This document shows, in pieces, positions 50,943 to 60,099 of a stretch of 64,000 nucleotides of DNA. The stretch is taken from NCBI RefSeq assembly GCF_041821025.1, contig NZ_JBGUAY010000002.1, positions 372,001 through 436,000 on the forward strand, written 5' to 3'. How positions within the stretch are numbered: the stretch's first letter is position 1; each line of letters starts with the position of its first letter. The notes below the pieces were generated by a model, which saw nothing but the letters and a program-made list of their open reading frames with translations, had not been told where the DNA came from and made no database searches. Source of the stretch: Egicoccus sp. AB-alg6-2. GTDB taxonomy: Bacteria > Actinomycetota > Nitriliruptoria > Nitriliruptorales > Nitriliruptoraceae. The translations under genes and the position numbers were made by a program.

Positions 50943-51638
50943 ATGAACACTCCGGCAGTGCCGGCACTGGCGGCCCGCGGCATCGAGTGGGGGCAGGCCG
51001 ACGTCCCGATCCTTCGGGGCGTCGACCTCGACTGTCCCGCGCGGACACTGACGGCCCTCGTCGGCCCCAGCGGCGCCGGCAAGTCGACCCTGCTGCGCTG
51101 CCTCAACCGCCTCGAGGAACCGCATGCCGGGCAGGTACTGCTCGACGGCGACGACATCCGCTCGCTCGATCCGAGGATGTTGCGACGACGCGTCGGCATG
51201 GTGTTCCAGAACCCGGTGCTGTTCCCCGGCACGATCCGAGACAACCTCGCCTTCGCCGATCCATCGGCCGCCGAGTCGACCTTGTTGCGTTGCCTCGATG
51301 CGGCGCATCTCGGCGCATCCATGCTGAATCGACCGATCACCGGTCTCTCGGGCGGCGAGGCGCAGCGAGTCACGATCGCGCGGGCGCTCGTGCTGCGGCC
51401 ACAGGTCCTGCTCCTGGACGAGCCGACGGCGTCACTCGACCGCGACGCCACCGCCCGCGTCGAGCGGCTGGTTCGCGAGCTGGTCGACGACCTCGGGGTG
51501 ACCTGTGTGCTGGTGTCGCACGATCTCGAGCAGACCCTTCGCGTCGCCGACACCAGTGTCCTGCTGGTCGCCGGTCAGGTGGTGCGTCGCGGGCCACCCG
51601 ACGAGGTCAGCGCCGGCTGGACGGAGGACGTGGGATGA
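50943..51638 (+). CDS. fetA: ABC transporter ATP-binding protein (FetA-like)
   Basis: 231 residues. Walker A GPSGAGKST (about 42), Q-loop MVFQNPVLF, signature LSGGEAQR and Walker B VLLLDEPTASLD are complete. It starts with an ATG directly after the amidohydrolase stop and overlaps fetB by four bases. FetA with FetB forms an exporter that lowers cellular iron and helps resist peroxide. The specific name depends on fetB next to it. Confidence 0.86.
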   Translation: MNTPAVPALAARGIEWGQADVPILRGVDLDCPARTLTALVGPSGAGKSTLLRCLNRLEEPHAGQVLLDGDDIRSLDPRMLRRRVGMVFQNPVLFPGTIRDNLAFADPSAAESTLLRCLDAAHLGASMLNRPITGLSGGEAQRVTIARALVLRPQVLLLDEPTASLDRDATARVERLVRELVDDLGVTCVLVSHDLEQTLRVADTSVLLVAGQVVRRGPPDEVSAGWTEDVG

Positions 51639-52375
51639 TCGCGGTCGCGGTGGGCCTGGTTCTGGTCGCGGTTGCCATCGCCATCTCCGCGCGGTGGCGA
51701 CTCGGCATCAGCCGCGAACTCGCCGTCGCCGCCGTTCGGGCCCTGTTGCAGCTCCTGGCCGTGGCACTGGTCATCCAGGCGATCTTCGAACACCTCGGCG
51801 CCGCGAGCGTGTTCGTGCTCGGAATGCTCGGGATCGCGGCGTGGACCGCGTCGCGACGCATGTCGTCGGTGCCACGAGCGTTGGCGGTCAGTCTGGCGTC
51901 GATCGGTGCTGCCGCGGGCGTCACCCTCACGGTGCTGTTCGCCGTCGGTGCCTTCCCGCTGACCCCGCGGTACGTGATCCCGACCGCCGGCATCATCATC
52001 GGCGGCGCCATGAGCTGCGTGTCGCTGGTCGGTATCCGGCTCGCCGACGACCTCGCGGACAAGCGTGGCGACATCGAGGCTCGTCTGGCGCTGGGGGTCT
52101 CGGTCGCCGAGGCCGTCCGCCCGTGGGCGCGACGCTCGGTCGTGACCTCGCTCGTGCCGGCGCTCGACCAGACCAAGAACGTCGGCCTGGTGTCGTTGCC
52201 GGGTGCGTTCGTCGGCATGCTGCTCGGCGGCGCCTCGCCGATGGAGGCGGCCCAGGTGCAACTGACCGTCCTGCTCGCGCTGCTCGGCACCGAGGCCCTC
52301 GCTGCCGTGATCGCCGCGGCCTACATCACCGGCCTGGTGACCCTTCCGGGGGAGCGGCTCCGGCGGCTCGCGTGA
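51635..52375 (+). CDS. fetB: UPF0014 (FetB/YbbM) family membrane permease
   Basis: 246 residues, almost entirely hydrophobic with seven probable helices. LDQTKNVGLVSLPGAFVGML followed by GGASPMEAAQ is the UPF0014 signature. FetB is the membrane part of the FetAB iron exporter; the substrate is inferred from the family. It sits only 115 bases from the siderophore importer genes, so iron export and import are adjacent. Start ATG 51635 overlaps the fetA stop. Confidence 0.88.
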   Translation: MIAVAVGLVLVAVAIAISARWRLGISRELAVAAVRALLQLLAVALVIQAIFEHLGAASVFVLGMLGIAAWTASRRMSSVPRALAVSLASIGAAAGVTLTVLFAVGAFPLTPRYVIPTAGIIIGGAMSCVSLVGIRLADDLADKRGDIEARLALGVSVAEAVRPWARRSVVTSLVPALDQTKNVGLVSLPGAFVGMLLGGASPMEAAQVQLTVLLALLGTEALAAVIAAAYITGLVTLPGERLRRLA

Positions 52376-52490
52376 AGCTCGGTGGTCCGCGTCGACACGG
52401 CGTTTAGCGGGTGCGACAACACGACCCTGGCAACCTTGGAACGCTCCCCATACCCCTGCGGTTCACTGGCCCGCAAGCTGGAATCACCGG

Positions 52491-53633
52491 GTGGACCAGG
52501 GAATGCACGGCGACGAACGAACCGGATCGGAGGCGGATGTGGCGGCACCGACCACGGCCGAACAACCGCCCACGAAATCCGATGCGGCCGGTCGCACCGA
52601 CGGCGTTGCGCAGCTCAAGCGTGGCTTGGTCGGACCCGCGTCGCTGCGGCTTCTGGGCCTGGTCCTCGCGCTGGTGGTGTTGCTCGTGGTCGCGCTCGCG
52701 TCGCTGGCCATCGGTTCCAAGCCGCTGGGCATCTCACTGGTGCTGGAGTCGATCACCGCCTTCGACGCGTCCAGCAATGACCACCAGATCGTGCGCGGGT
52801 TGCGGTTGTCCCGGACCCTGAACGGCATGCTCGTCGGCACCGCCCTCGGTCTGTCCGGTGCGATCATGCAGGGCGTCGCCCGCAACCCCCTCGCCGACCC
52901 GGGCATCCTCGGGATCAACGCAGGCGCCGCGACCGCCGTCGTCTTCGGCATCGCCTTCTTCGGAACACAGACGCTGCTCGGCTACATCTGGTTCGGTTTC
53001 GCAGGCGCCGCGATCGCGGCCGTCGTGGTCTTCACCCTCGGCTCGCTCGGTCGCGACGGAGCGTCCCCCGTCAAGCTCGTCCTGGCGGGCGTCGCGGTCA
53101 CCTATCTGCTGATGTCGACGACGCGGGCGGTGACCCTGCTCGACGTGACCGCCTTCGACGCCCTGCGGTTCTGGGTGGTCGGTTCGTTGCAGGGACGCGG
53201 CCTGGAGGTCACGACCCAGGCGGCGCCGTTCGTCCTGGTCGGGACGCTGGCCGCGCTGCTGTCCGGGCGGCTCCTCAACGCCCTCGCGCTGGGGGACGAC
53301 GTGGCGAAGTCACTCGGCATGCGCGTCGGCGTGGCCCGGGCGTTCGCGGTGGCCACGCTCGTCGTACTCGCGGGGGCCGCGACCGCCATCGCGGGTCCGA
53401 TCGTCTTCGTCGGCCTGACCGTGCCGCACATCGCGCGTGCCATCACCGGGCCCGACTACCGCTGGGTGCTGCCCTACTGCGCCGTACTGGCCCCGATGCT
53501 GGTCCTGACGGCCGACATCCTCGGTCGCGTGATGGCACGGCCGGGCGAGCTGCAGGTCGGCGTCGTCGCTGCCCTCCTGGGCGCCCCGTTCTTCATCCTC
53601 CTCGCCCGCCGTCGACGACTGGCGACGCTGTGA
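52491..53633 (+). CDS. FecCD-family siderophore ABC permease, first subunit
   Basis: 380 residues. About the first 45 residues are hydrophilic; then about ten helices. RLSRTLNGMLVGTALGLSGA and IMQGVARNPLADPGILGINA are the conserved FecCD segments. It imports ferric siderophores or heme with the next three genes. GTG at 52491; ATG at 52503 is an alternative. The stop overlaps the second permease start. In the 115-base gap before it I see no IdeR-like box. Confidence 0.92.
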   Translation: MDQGMHGDERTGSEADVAAPTTAEQPPTKSDAAGRTDGVAQLKRGLVGPASLRLLGLVLALVVLLVVALASLAIGSKPLGISLVLESITAFDASSNDHQIVRGLRLSRTLNGMLVGTALGLSGAIMQGVARNPLADPGILGINAGAATAVVFGIAFFGTQTLLGYIWFGFAGAAIAAVVVFTLGSLGRDGASPVKLVLAGVAVTYLLMSTTRAVTLLDVTAFDALRFWVVGSLQGRGLEVTTQAAPFVLVGTLAALLSGRLLNALALGDDVAKSLGMRVGVARAFAVATLVVLAGAATAIAGPIVFVGLTVPHIARAITGPDYRWVLPYCAVLAPMLVLTADILGRVMARPGELQVGVVAALLGAPFFILLARRRRLATL

Positions 53634-54697
53634 GCGCGACCTCCCTACCGCGCAGTCCGACCTCCGGAACGGATCCGGTCGCACGCATCGTCGCTGCGCG
53701 CGCAGCGACCCGGCGGCGGCTGCTGGCGGTGACCATGGCGCTTGCCATCGCGGTCGTCCTGGCCTTTTGGACCGGGCTGGCGCTCGGCGACGTCGTTGCT
53801 TCGAATGCCGATGTCTGGGCGGCCCTGTTCGGGTCAGGTGAGGGCGGGGTCGTCAACGTGGTGCGCAACATCCGCCTGCCGCGGGCCGTCGCCGCCATCG
53901 TGGTCGGCGCCGGCCTCGGGCTCTCCGGCGCGATCTTTCAGAGCCTGACCCGGAATCCGCTCGCAAGCCCCGACATCCTGGGCGTCACTGCCGGTGCGAG
54001 CACGGCAGCCGTTTTCGCCATCGTGTGGCTGTCGGCTCCCGGCACCCGGGTCGCGATCTGGGCGGTCCTGGGCGCTCTGGTCGCGGTGCTTGCCATCTAC
54101 GGACTCGCGTGGCGCAACGGCCTCTCGATCTACCGCCTGGTACTCGTTGGTGTCGGCATCGGCGCCGTCTGCCAGGCGCTGACCGAATATCTGATCACGA
54201 CGGCGGCCACGACCACGGCGGTCTCGGCGACGACCTGGCTCACCGGCAGCCTGAACTCGATCAGCTGGCTGCGTGTCGGTCCTGCCGTCCCGGTGCTGGT
54301 GCTCCTGCTGCTCGCCCTCCGACGTCTTGCGGCGGCGCTCGGCGCGATCGAACTCGGCGACGAAACCGCGCGTGGACTCGGCGTCAAGCTCGAGCCGGCG
54401 AAGTTGCTGCTGGTCCTGATCGCCGTCGCCCTGGCCGGCGTGGCCGTCTCGGTGGCCGGACCGGTCGTGTTCGTGGCCTTCGTCGCTCCACCGATCGCAC
54501 GCCGCCTCACGCACGGTGGCGTGGCGCTGATCCCCTGCGCCCTGGTCGGTGTGTTGCTGGTCCAGGCCGCGGACCTCGTGGGTCACCACGCCCTCGCGCG
54601 CGCGGAGCTCCCGGTCGGGGTCATCACCGGGATCATCGGTGCGCCCTATCTGCTCTACCTGCTCGCGCGGGCGAATCAGCTCGGTCAGACCGGGTGA
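53630..54697 (+). CDS. FecCD-family siderophore ABC permease, second subunit
   Basis: 355 residues. The same segments recur: RLPRAVAAIVVGAGLGLSGA and IFQSLTRNPLASPDILGVTA, with a typical FecCD C-terminus VGVITGIIGAPYLLYLLAR. Together the two permeases form a heterodimeric channel. GTG at 53630 overlaps the first permease stop as GTGA, so they are translationally coupled. The ATPase follows after 12 bases. Confidence 0.92.
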   Translation: MSATSLPRSPTSGTDPVARIVAARAATRRRLLAVTMALAIAVVLAFWTGLALGDVVASNADVWAALFGSGEGGVVNVVRNIRLPRAVAAIVVGAGLGLSGAIFQSLTRNPLASPDILGVTAGASTAAVFAIVWLSAPGTRVAIWAVLGALVAVLAIYGLAWRNGLSIYRLVLVGVGIGAVCQALTEYLITTAATTTAVSATTWLTGSLNSISWLRVGPAVPVLVLLLLALRRLAAALGAIELGDETARGLGVKLEPAKLLLVLIAVALAGVAVSVAGPVVFVAFVAPPIARRLTHGGVALIPCALVGVLLVQAADLVGHHALARAELPVGVITGIIGAPYLLYLLARANQLGQTG

Positions 54698-54709
54698 TGA
54701 GGAGAAGCG

Positions 54710-55543
54710 ATGTCTGAAGCATCCCGGCTCGTCGCCGACCACCTGCGGCTCGGCTACGAGGGGCATGTCGTCGCCGACGACCTGTCGCTGTCCATCCCGC
54801 ACGGGAAGATCACGGCCATCGTGGGCGCGAACGCCTGCGGGAAGTCGACCCTCCTGCGTTCGCTGGCGCGTCTGCTCAAGCCCCAGTCGGGCACGGTGCT
54901 GTTGGACGGGGAGAGCATCCAGAAGGTGCCGACACGCGACGTGGCGGCCAAGCTCGGCATTCTGCCCCAGTCGCCCTTGGCCCCCGGCGGCATCACGGTG
55001 GCGGACCTGGTCGCCCGCGGCCGCTACCCGCACCAGCGTTGGTTCCGCCAGCGCAGTGACGAGGACGACGCGGCGATCGCCGCGGCGATGGCGGCGACCA
55101 ACACCGTCGATCTCGCCGACCGTCTCGTCGAGGAGCTCTCCGGCGGCCAGCGGCAACGGGTCTGGATCGCGATGGCCCTGGCGCAGGGAACCGGCATCCT
55201 GCTGCTGGACGAGCCGACCACCTATCTCGACATCGCGCACCAGATCGAGGTTCTCGACGTCCTGGTGGATCTCAACCGGCGCGACGGGACCACGATCGTG
55301 ATGGTGCTCCACGAGCTCAACCAGGCCTCGCGGTACGCCGACCACCTCGTGGCCATGAGCGGAGGCAAGGTCCTGGCCGAGGGGCTGCCTTCGGACGTGC
55401 TCACCGGAGACCTCGTGGAGACGGTCTTCGGGTTGCGCTGCCGAATCATCCCGGATCCGGTCAGCGGGTCACCCATGGTGGTTCCGGTCGGCCGCCACGC
55501 CGTCCTGGACTCGCCGGCCGCGCAGGCGAGCGGCCAGCTCTGA
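54710..55543 (+). CDS. FepC-type siderophore ABC ATP-binding protein
   Basis: 277 residues. Walker A GANACGKST, Q-loop ILPQSPLAPGGITVADLVARG, signature LSGGQRQR and Walker B ILLLDEPTTYLDIAHQIEVL are all present; LDIAHQIEVLDVL is typical of siderophore ATPases. It drives the two FecCD permeases. GAGGAG precedes the ATG. A further 85-base gap leads to the binding protein. Confidence 0.93.
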   Translation: MSEASRLVADHLRLGYEGHVVADDLSLSIPHGKITAIVGANACGKSTLLRSLARLLKPQSGTVLLDGESIQKVPTRDVAAKLGILPQSPLAPGGITVADLVARGRYPHQRWFRQRSDEDDAAIAAAMAATNTVDLADRLVEELSGGQRQRVWIAMALAQGTGILLLDEPTTYLDIAHQIEVLDVLVDLNRRDGTTIVMVLHELNQASRYADHLVAMSGGKVLAEGLPSDVLTGDLVETVFGLRCRIIPDPVSGSPMVVPVGRHAVLDSPAAQASGQL

Positions 55544-55628
55544 CAACCGGGGCGTCGCCGACGGCGGCACCCCTCCAGCCACCCGTCGCAGCCGCGACAG
55601 GTCCCTGCACGTGGAAGGCCGAACGCAC

Positions 55629-56729
55629 ATGAAGTGGTCCCGTAGATCCGCAGGCCGTGTGGTACCCGCCCTCGCGCTCGCGTTGCTGCTGTCGGCGTGT
55701 TCGTCGAGTCCTCCGGACGCCGATTCGGCGGCCGACGAAGGCCAGGACGTCGGCTCCGACGCCGAGGAGGACGTCGAGGAGCCAGAGGACGCCGCTGAGG
55801 ACGACGATGCCCAGGAGGACGCGGCCGGGACCGACGGTTGGTCGTTCACCGACGACCGCGGTGTGACCGTCACGCTCGACGAGGCGCCTACCAGCATCGC
55901 CGCCTATGCCGAAGCCGGCGGTGCCTTGATCCGCTACGGCATCACCCCGGTGGGCATGTTCGGAGCCTCGCCGATCGAGAGTGACCCGCTCTTCGAGGGC
56001 TACGACATCACCTCGGTCGAGTCCTTCGGCGCCACCTACGGCGAGGTCGAGATCGAGAAGATGATCGCCGCCGACGTCGATCTGATCGTCTCGACGATCT
56101 TCGCCGACCCGGCCTCGGACCTCTCGCAGGCCGTCGTGCGGGGCTTCAACGACCTCGAGCAGCAGGCGCAGTTCGAAGACGTCGCGCCGATCGTGGGGAT
56201 CAACGCCGCCACCGACGCCCGGACGGCGCTCGAGCGCATGGCGGACCTGGCGGAGGCGCTCGGTGCCGACCTCGAGAGCGAGGAGTTCACCACCGATCGC
56301 GCCGAGTTCGACGAGGCCAGCGAGGAACTGGAGGCGGCGGCGGCCGAGGAGTCGTTGACCGTCATGGCGATCTCGGTGTTCGGCGAGCAGATCTACGTGG
56401 CCCAGCCGTCCGACTACGCCGACCTGAGCTACTACCAGGAACTGGGCGTGGACGTGCTCGAGCCCGACACCGACGACGCCTTCTGGGAAGCGCTCAGCTA
56501 CGAGCAGGCGGACAAGTACCACGCCGACGTGATCATCTACGACGACCGTCCCTTCGCCAGCCCGATCGACGAACTGCTGGCGGTGCCGACCTTCGGAGGG
56601 CTCCCGGCGGTCGAGGCCGAGCAGCTCGGACCGTGGCGTGGTCCTGCGACCCCCTTGCACTTCGGGGCCTACGCCGAGAACCTGCGCATGCACGCGGAGT
56701 TGTTCTCCGCCGCGCAACCGCTGTCGTAG
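55629..56729 (+). CDS. Siderophore-type ABC substrate-binding lipoprotein
   Basis: 366 residues. A lipoprotein signal ends LLLSAC with the lipidated Cys24. Residues 30-64 form a very acidic linker (19 Asp/Glu of 35). The remainder is a class III periplasmic-binding fold with a helical hinge (FTDDRGVTVTLDEAPTSIAA at the start, as in iron-siderophore binding proteins). It is the outer component of the importer. ATG 55629 with GGAAGG upstream; a GTG at 55611 would add six residues. A strong hairpin follows. Confidence 0.9.
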   Translation: MKWSRRSAGRVVPALALALLLSACSSSPPDADSAADEGQDVGSDAEEDVEEPEDAAEDDDAQEDAAGTDGWSFTDDRGVTVTLDEAPTSIAAYAEAGGALIRYGITPVGMFGASPIESDPLFEGYDITSVESFGATYGEVEIEKMIAADVDLIVSTIFADPASDLSQAVVRGFNDLEQQAQFEDVAPIVGINAATDARTALERMADLAEALGADLESEEFTTDRAEFDEASEELEAAAAEESLTVMAISVFGEQIYVAQPSDYADLSYYQELGVDVLEPDTDDAFWEALSYEQADKYHADVIIYDDRPFASPIDELLAVPTFGGLPAVEAEQLGPWRGPATPLHFGAYAENLRMHAELFSAAQPLS

Positions 56730-56742
56730 GACCAACGGACCG

Positions 56743-56772
56743 GCGGCCGCCCTCCGCGAGGGGCGGCCGCCG
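56743..56772 (+). terminator. Hairpin after the siderophore binding-protein gene
   Basis: GGCGGCCGCCC (56743-56753) pairs perfectly with GGGCGGCCGCC (56762-56772), leaving an eight-base loop. It is 13 bases after the stop and likely ends the siderophore operon. There is no T-tract. Confidence 0.6.
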
Positions 56773-56791
56773 CGCTCGGCCAGGAGAACCC

Positions 56792-58207
56792 GTGTCGTCA
56801 CCGCCCGCCCCGTCGTCCATGGCGTCGCTACGTGCGGAGCTCCTCGCCGAGTTCGAGCTCGTCGCCGACCACACCGCGTTCGCGACGGTCGACGAACTGC
56901 ACGCACGGATGCGCGATCTGACCGACCGACACCCCGACGTCGCCAGCATCGCGAGGGTGGGCACCTCGCGATTGGGCGAGAAGCTGTGGTGCCTGACGAT
57001 CGGCGCGGCGGACGCGGAGGTCTCAACGCCGGCGGCCTTGGTGTTCGCGATGCCGCACCCCAACGAACCGATCGGGGCGTTGACCGCCCTGCAACTTGCG
57101 CAGCGCTTGTGTGAGGACGCCCGTCTCCGGCGGTCGACGGGACTCGTCTGGCACATCGTCGCCTGTATCGATCCGGACGGCACGCGACTCAACGAGGGGT
57201 GGTTCGCCGGTCCCTTCACCCGGACGCACTACGGGCGGAACTTCTACCGACCGGCCGGTCCGGAGCAGGTCGAGTGGAACTTCCCGTTCGCCTACAAGGA
57301 CGCGTTCGTCGACCGGGTCATGCCGGAGACGCTCGCCCTGATGCGGCTGATCGACGACACCCGCCCACTGCTGATGTGCTCGCTGCACAACAGCGAACTC
57401 GGCGGCGCGTACTACTACGTCTCCTGGGACGAACCGGAGCTCTTCGCGCAGCTGCAGGCCATTCCGCAACACCTTGGGATCCCGCTGGAGACCGGGGAAC
57501 CCGAGGCCTCCTGGTCGGTTCCCTACGCGGACGGGATCTATCCGGTCCTGCGCCGCGAGGACACCTATGACCACGCCGAACGTCTGGGCCTGGACCCGGC
57601 CGCCGATCCGAGCGGTGCCACCTCGACCTCGTACGCCGACCGCCATGGCACGTACACGCTGGTGTGCGAGTTGCCGTACTGGGCGGACGACCGCAGCGCC
57701 GTGGGTGATCAGCCGCTCGGCACCAGCTACGCCGCAGCATTGCGCCGGCAGGCGGCCGACATGCGCGAGTTGATCGGCGTCCTGTCCAACACGTTGGAGA
57801 CCGTCGAGGACGACCTGAGCGTGGAGTCGCCGTTCATCCGCGCCACGCGCTTCTTCGCGGCCTTCCTGCCGGGCATCCCGGCCGATGCCGAGCAGCGGGC
57901 CGCCGAGGCAGCCAGCGAGCGATCGGCGACCGCCGCCGAACAACGCTCACTGCGCGACGTCGTGCACAGCTGCCGCGTCCGGTACGCCGGCATGCTGCTC
58001 CGGGCGCTCGAGGGGGAACTGGCCATCGGCAACCACGCGCCGGCCATCCGCGCCGCCGTCGCCAGCCTGGCGCCCCGCCACGCCGACTGGTGCGAACTCG
58101 CCGAGGCGGCGACCGCCGAGCGGCCGATCCCGATCCGCGATCTCGTCGCCAGCCAGCTGGGTGCCATCCTGGCGACGGCCTGGCACCTCACCGCCGCACG
58201 GCCGTGA
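56792..58207 (+). CDS. M14 family zinc carboxypeptidase, second copy in the window
   Basis: 471 residues. FAMPHPNEPIGA carries the His-x-x-Glu metal motif (about His90, Glu93). HIVACIDPDGTRLNEG and LMCSLHNSELGGAYYYVS (third His ligand) follow, and LVCELPYWAD contains the probable catalytic Glu. It has no signal peptide and is only distantly like the M14 protein at 45334. It follows the siderophore operon but with a terminator between, so co-expression is uncertain. GTG 56792 with AGGAG upstream; the open frame extends upstream but shows no homology. Confidence 0.85.
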   Translation: MSSPPAPSSMASLRAELLAEFELVADHTAFATVDELHARMRDLTDRHPDVASIARVGTSRLGEKLWCLTIGAADAEVSTPAALVFAMPHPNEPIGALTALQLAQRLCEDARLRRSTGLVWHIVACIDPDGTRLNEGWFAGPFTRTHYGRNFYRPAGPEQVEWNFPFAYKDAFVDRVMPETLALMRLIDDTRPLLMCSLHNSELGGAYYYVSWDEPELFAQLQAIPQHLGIPLETGEPEASWSVPYADGIYPVLRREDTYDHAERLGLDPAADPSGATSTSYADRHGTYTLVCELPYWADDRSAVGDQPLGTSYAAALRRQAADMRELIGVLSNTLETVEDDLSVESPFIRATRFFAAFLPGIPADAEQRAAEAASERSATAAEQRSLRDVVHSCRVRYAGMLLRALEGELAIGNHAPAIRAAVASLAPRHADWCELAEAATAERPIPIRDLVASQLGAILATAWHLTAARP

Positions 58208-58210
58208 GGC

Positions 58211-59245
58211 TCACCCGGCCACCTTGGTGCTGTCGCGCAGGATGACCTCGCCGCGGACGCGGATCAGCTTCGGCGTGTCGCGGCCGGGCGTGAGGGCCAT
58301 CTCGGCGGCCTGACGACCCATGTCGCGCAGTGGCAGCGCGACGGTCGTGAGCGAGGGCGTGACGTCGCGCAGCGTCTCGATGTCGTCGAAGCCCGCCACC
58401 GCCACGTCGTCGGGAACGGACAGTCCCGACTCACGCAGTGCCGCCATGGCACCGACCGCCATGACGTCGTTCACGGCGAACAGGCACCCGGGCCGCTGGC
58501 CCCCGGCCAGCAGCTGCAGCGTGGCGTCGTAGCCGCCGTCACGCGTGAACGCCCCGGTGACGACCGGCACGTCACCGGACACGGATCGGTCCCGCAGCCC
58601 CTCGCGGAAGCCGCGGACGCGGTCCCGGGCCGTCAGCAGTCCCTCGGGGCCGCCGAGGACCGCGAACGAGCGGTGGCCGAGGTCGACGAGCGCGCGGGCG
58701 AGGTCGCGCGCGCCCGCGTTGTTGAGCGGCTGGACCGTGTCGACGCCGAGCCGGTCCTGGCTGACGGCGGCCACACGCCCGCCGGTGCGCCGGTAGGCGT
58801 CGAGCTCGCGCGTGACCAACTGGTGGTAGGCGCGGTCCTCCCAGCGGCTGCCGACCAGCACCACGGCGCGGGCCCGGTGCTGGCGCAGCGTGGCGAGGTA
58901 GTCCAGCTCCCGCTCGTGCTGCTGACGCGTGCTGGCGAGCACGACCGTGGTGTCGCGTTCCTCCGCGGCCTCGGTCACGCCGGCGGCGATGGCGGCGAAG
59001 TAGGGGTCGGAGATGTCGTGGACCACCAGCCCCACCAGGCTGCTTGCGCCACGCGCCACCGCCTGCGCCTGCGCATTGGGGGAGTAACCCAACAGCTCGG
59101 CCGAGCGCAGCACGCGTTCCCGGAAGGTTGCACCGACCGTGCGGCCCCCCGCGCCGTTGAGGACCCGCGAGGCCGTCGCCAACGACACGCCGGCGTGCCT
59201 CGCCACGTCCGCCAGTGTGACCGACCCGCCGATGTTGCTGCTCAT
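58211..59245 (-). CDS. LacI-family transcriptional regulator
   Basis: 344 residues. The N-terminal helix-turn-helix VTLADVARHAGVSLATASRV with the hinge (about 50-60) and a sugar-binding periplasmic-like domain (SLVGLVVHDISDPYFAAIAA; LFAVNDVMAVGAMAAL; VAVAGFDDIETLR) is complete. It most likely represses the divergent ABC sugar importer and its own operon; two LacI-type operators lie in the gap upstream of the Gfo/Idh gene. It is last in that minus-strand operon, overlapping the PmoA-like gene by four bases. Confidence 0.93.
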   Translation of the reverse strand: MSSNIGGSVTLADVARHAGVSLATASRVLNGAGGRTVGATFRERVLRSAELLGYSPNAQAQAVARGASSLVGLVVHDISDPYFAAIAAGVTEAAEERDTTVVLASTRQQHERELDYLATLRQHRARAVVLVGSRWEDRAYHQLVTRELDAYRRTGGRVAAVSQDRLGVDTVQPLNNAGARDLARALVDLGHRSFAVLGGPEGLLTARDRVRGFREGLRDRSVSGDVPVVTGAFTRDGGYDATLQLLAGGQRPGCLFAVNDVMAVGAMAALRESGLSVPDDVAVAGFDDIETLRDVTPSLTTVALPLRDMGRQAAEMALTPGRDTPKLIRVRGEVILRDSTKVAG

Positions 59246-60099
59246 CCGTTCCCCCCGTCGTCTGCCCCGTCGGGGCGGCGCCACCCGTCCGCCACCGTGA
59301 CCTCGAATCGTCGCGTCACCCGGCCGCCGACCGGCAGCGTCAGGGGATCGACGAACGCCAACGCCGAGCAGATGCCCGGGTACCCGGCGACGCGGACGAA
59401 CCACGGGTCGTCGCGCGTCGCGTCGTCGAGTGCCTGCCATGCCACGGTGAAGCCTCGCCCCTGCACGTCCGTCCCCTGGACCGCGATCCAGTCGGCACGG
59501 GTGCCGTGCACGTCGGCCTCGCCCTCCGCGGCCGCCGTGAACACCCGTACCGGCTCCGGACCGGATGGTAGGCGCCAGAACCAGCCGCCGTACCCGGCTC
59601 CGGTCCGCCCGTTGGTCGCCGGCGAACCGAGCGGCAACGGATCGGGCGTGACGTTCTCGAGCGTGAACTCGACCTGCAGCGTCCAGGCGTCGTCGGTGAC
59701 GGCGCCGACCTGCAGGTGGCGACGTTCGTGCAGGCGGTCGTGCCCGTCGGGGCCGCGCCAGCGCAGCGTGGCGTCGAGGCCGTGCTCGTCGGCATCGAGG
59801 GAGCCGACCTCGACGCGACCATGGTCCTCGCGCCAGGTGTAGCCCTGGTCGCGCACGTAGGTGCGGCCGCCCCAGAAGTTGACGCCACCGACGTCCTGGA
59901 GCGTGACCGACGCCCCCAGGTGCCAGCCGTGGTCCTCGGGATGGGTGTCGGTTACGACGACGCCGGCGGGTGTGGTCACCGGATGCAGGTACGGCCGCGG
60001 CGACCACCCGGGTGGCGTGTCGCTGGCACCTCGCAGGACGGCCGCTGCGCGGCCGCTGCCCCGCAGGGTGGCGAGGACGTCGTCGTTGCGCTCGGTCAC
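59242..60099 (-). CDS. PmoA-like (DUF6807) family protein
   Basis: 285 residues. Its name refers to a superficial methane-oxygenase-related annotation, but this family (DUF6807) is usually near sugar dehydrogenases and ABC importers. It shows PEDHGWHLGASVTLQDVGG, NFWGGRTYVRDQGYTW and GWFWRLPSGPEPVRVFTA, a beta-rich fold rich in His and aromatic residues. Function unproven; its place between a Gfo/Idh dehydrogenase and a LacI regulator suggests sugar catabolism. GTG 60099 overlaps the upstream gene's stop (GTGA). Confidence 0.78.
   Translation of the reverse strand: MTERNDDVLATLRGSGRAAAVLRGASDTPPGWSPRPYLHPVTTPAGVVVTDTHPEDHGWHLGASVTLQDVGGVNFWGGRTYVRDQGYTWREDHGRVEVGSLDADEHGLDATLRWRGPDGHDRLHERRHLQVGAVTDDAWTLQVEFTLENVTPDPLPLGSPATNGRTGAGYGGWFWRLPSGPEPVRVFTAAAEGEADVHGTRADWIAVQGTDVQGRGFTVAWQALDDATRDDPWFVRVAGYPGICSALAFVDPLTLPVGGRVTRRFEVTVADGWRRPDGADDGGNG

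Noticed and set aside
52376-52490. An IdeR/DtxR box before the siderophore importer
   Set aside because: TTAGCGGGTGCGACAA near 52405 shares only a few bases with the consensus and has no palindromic partner.
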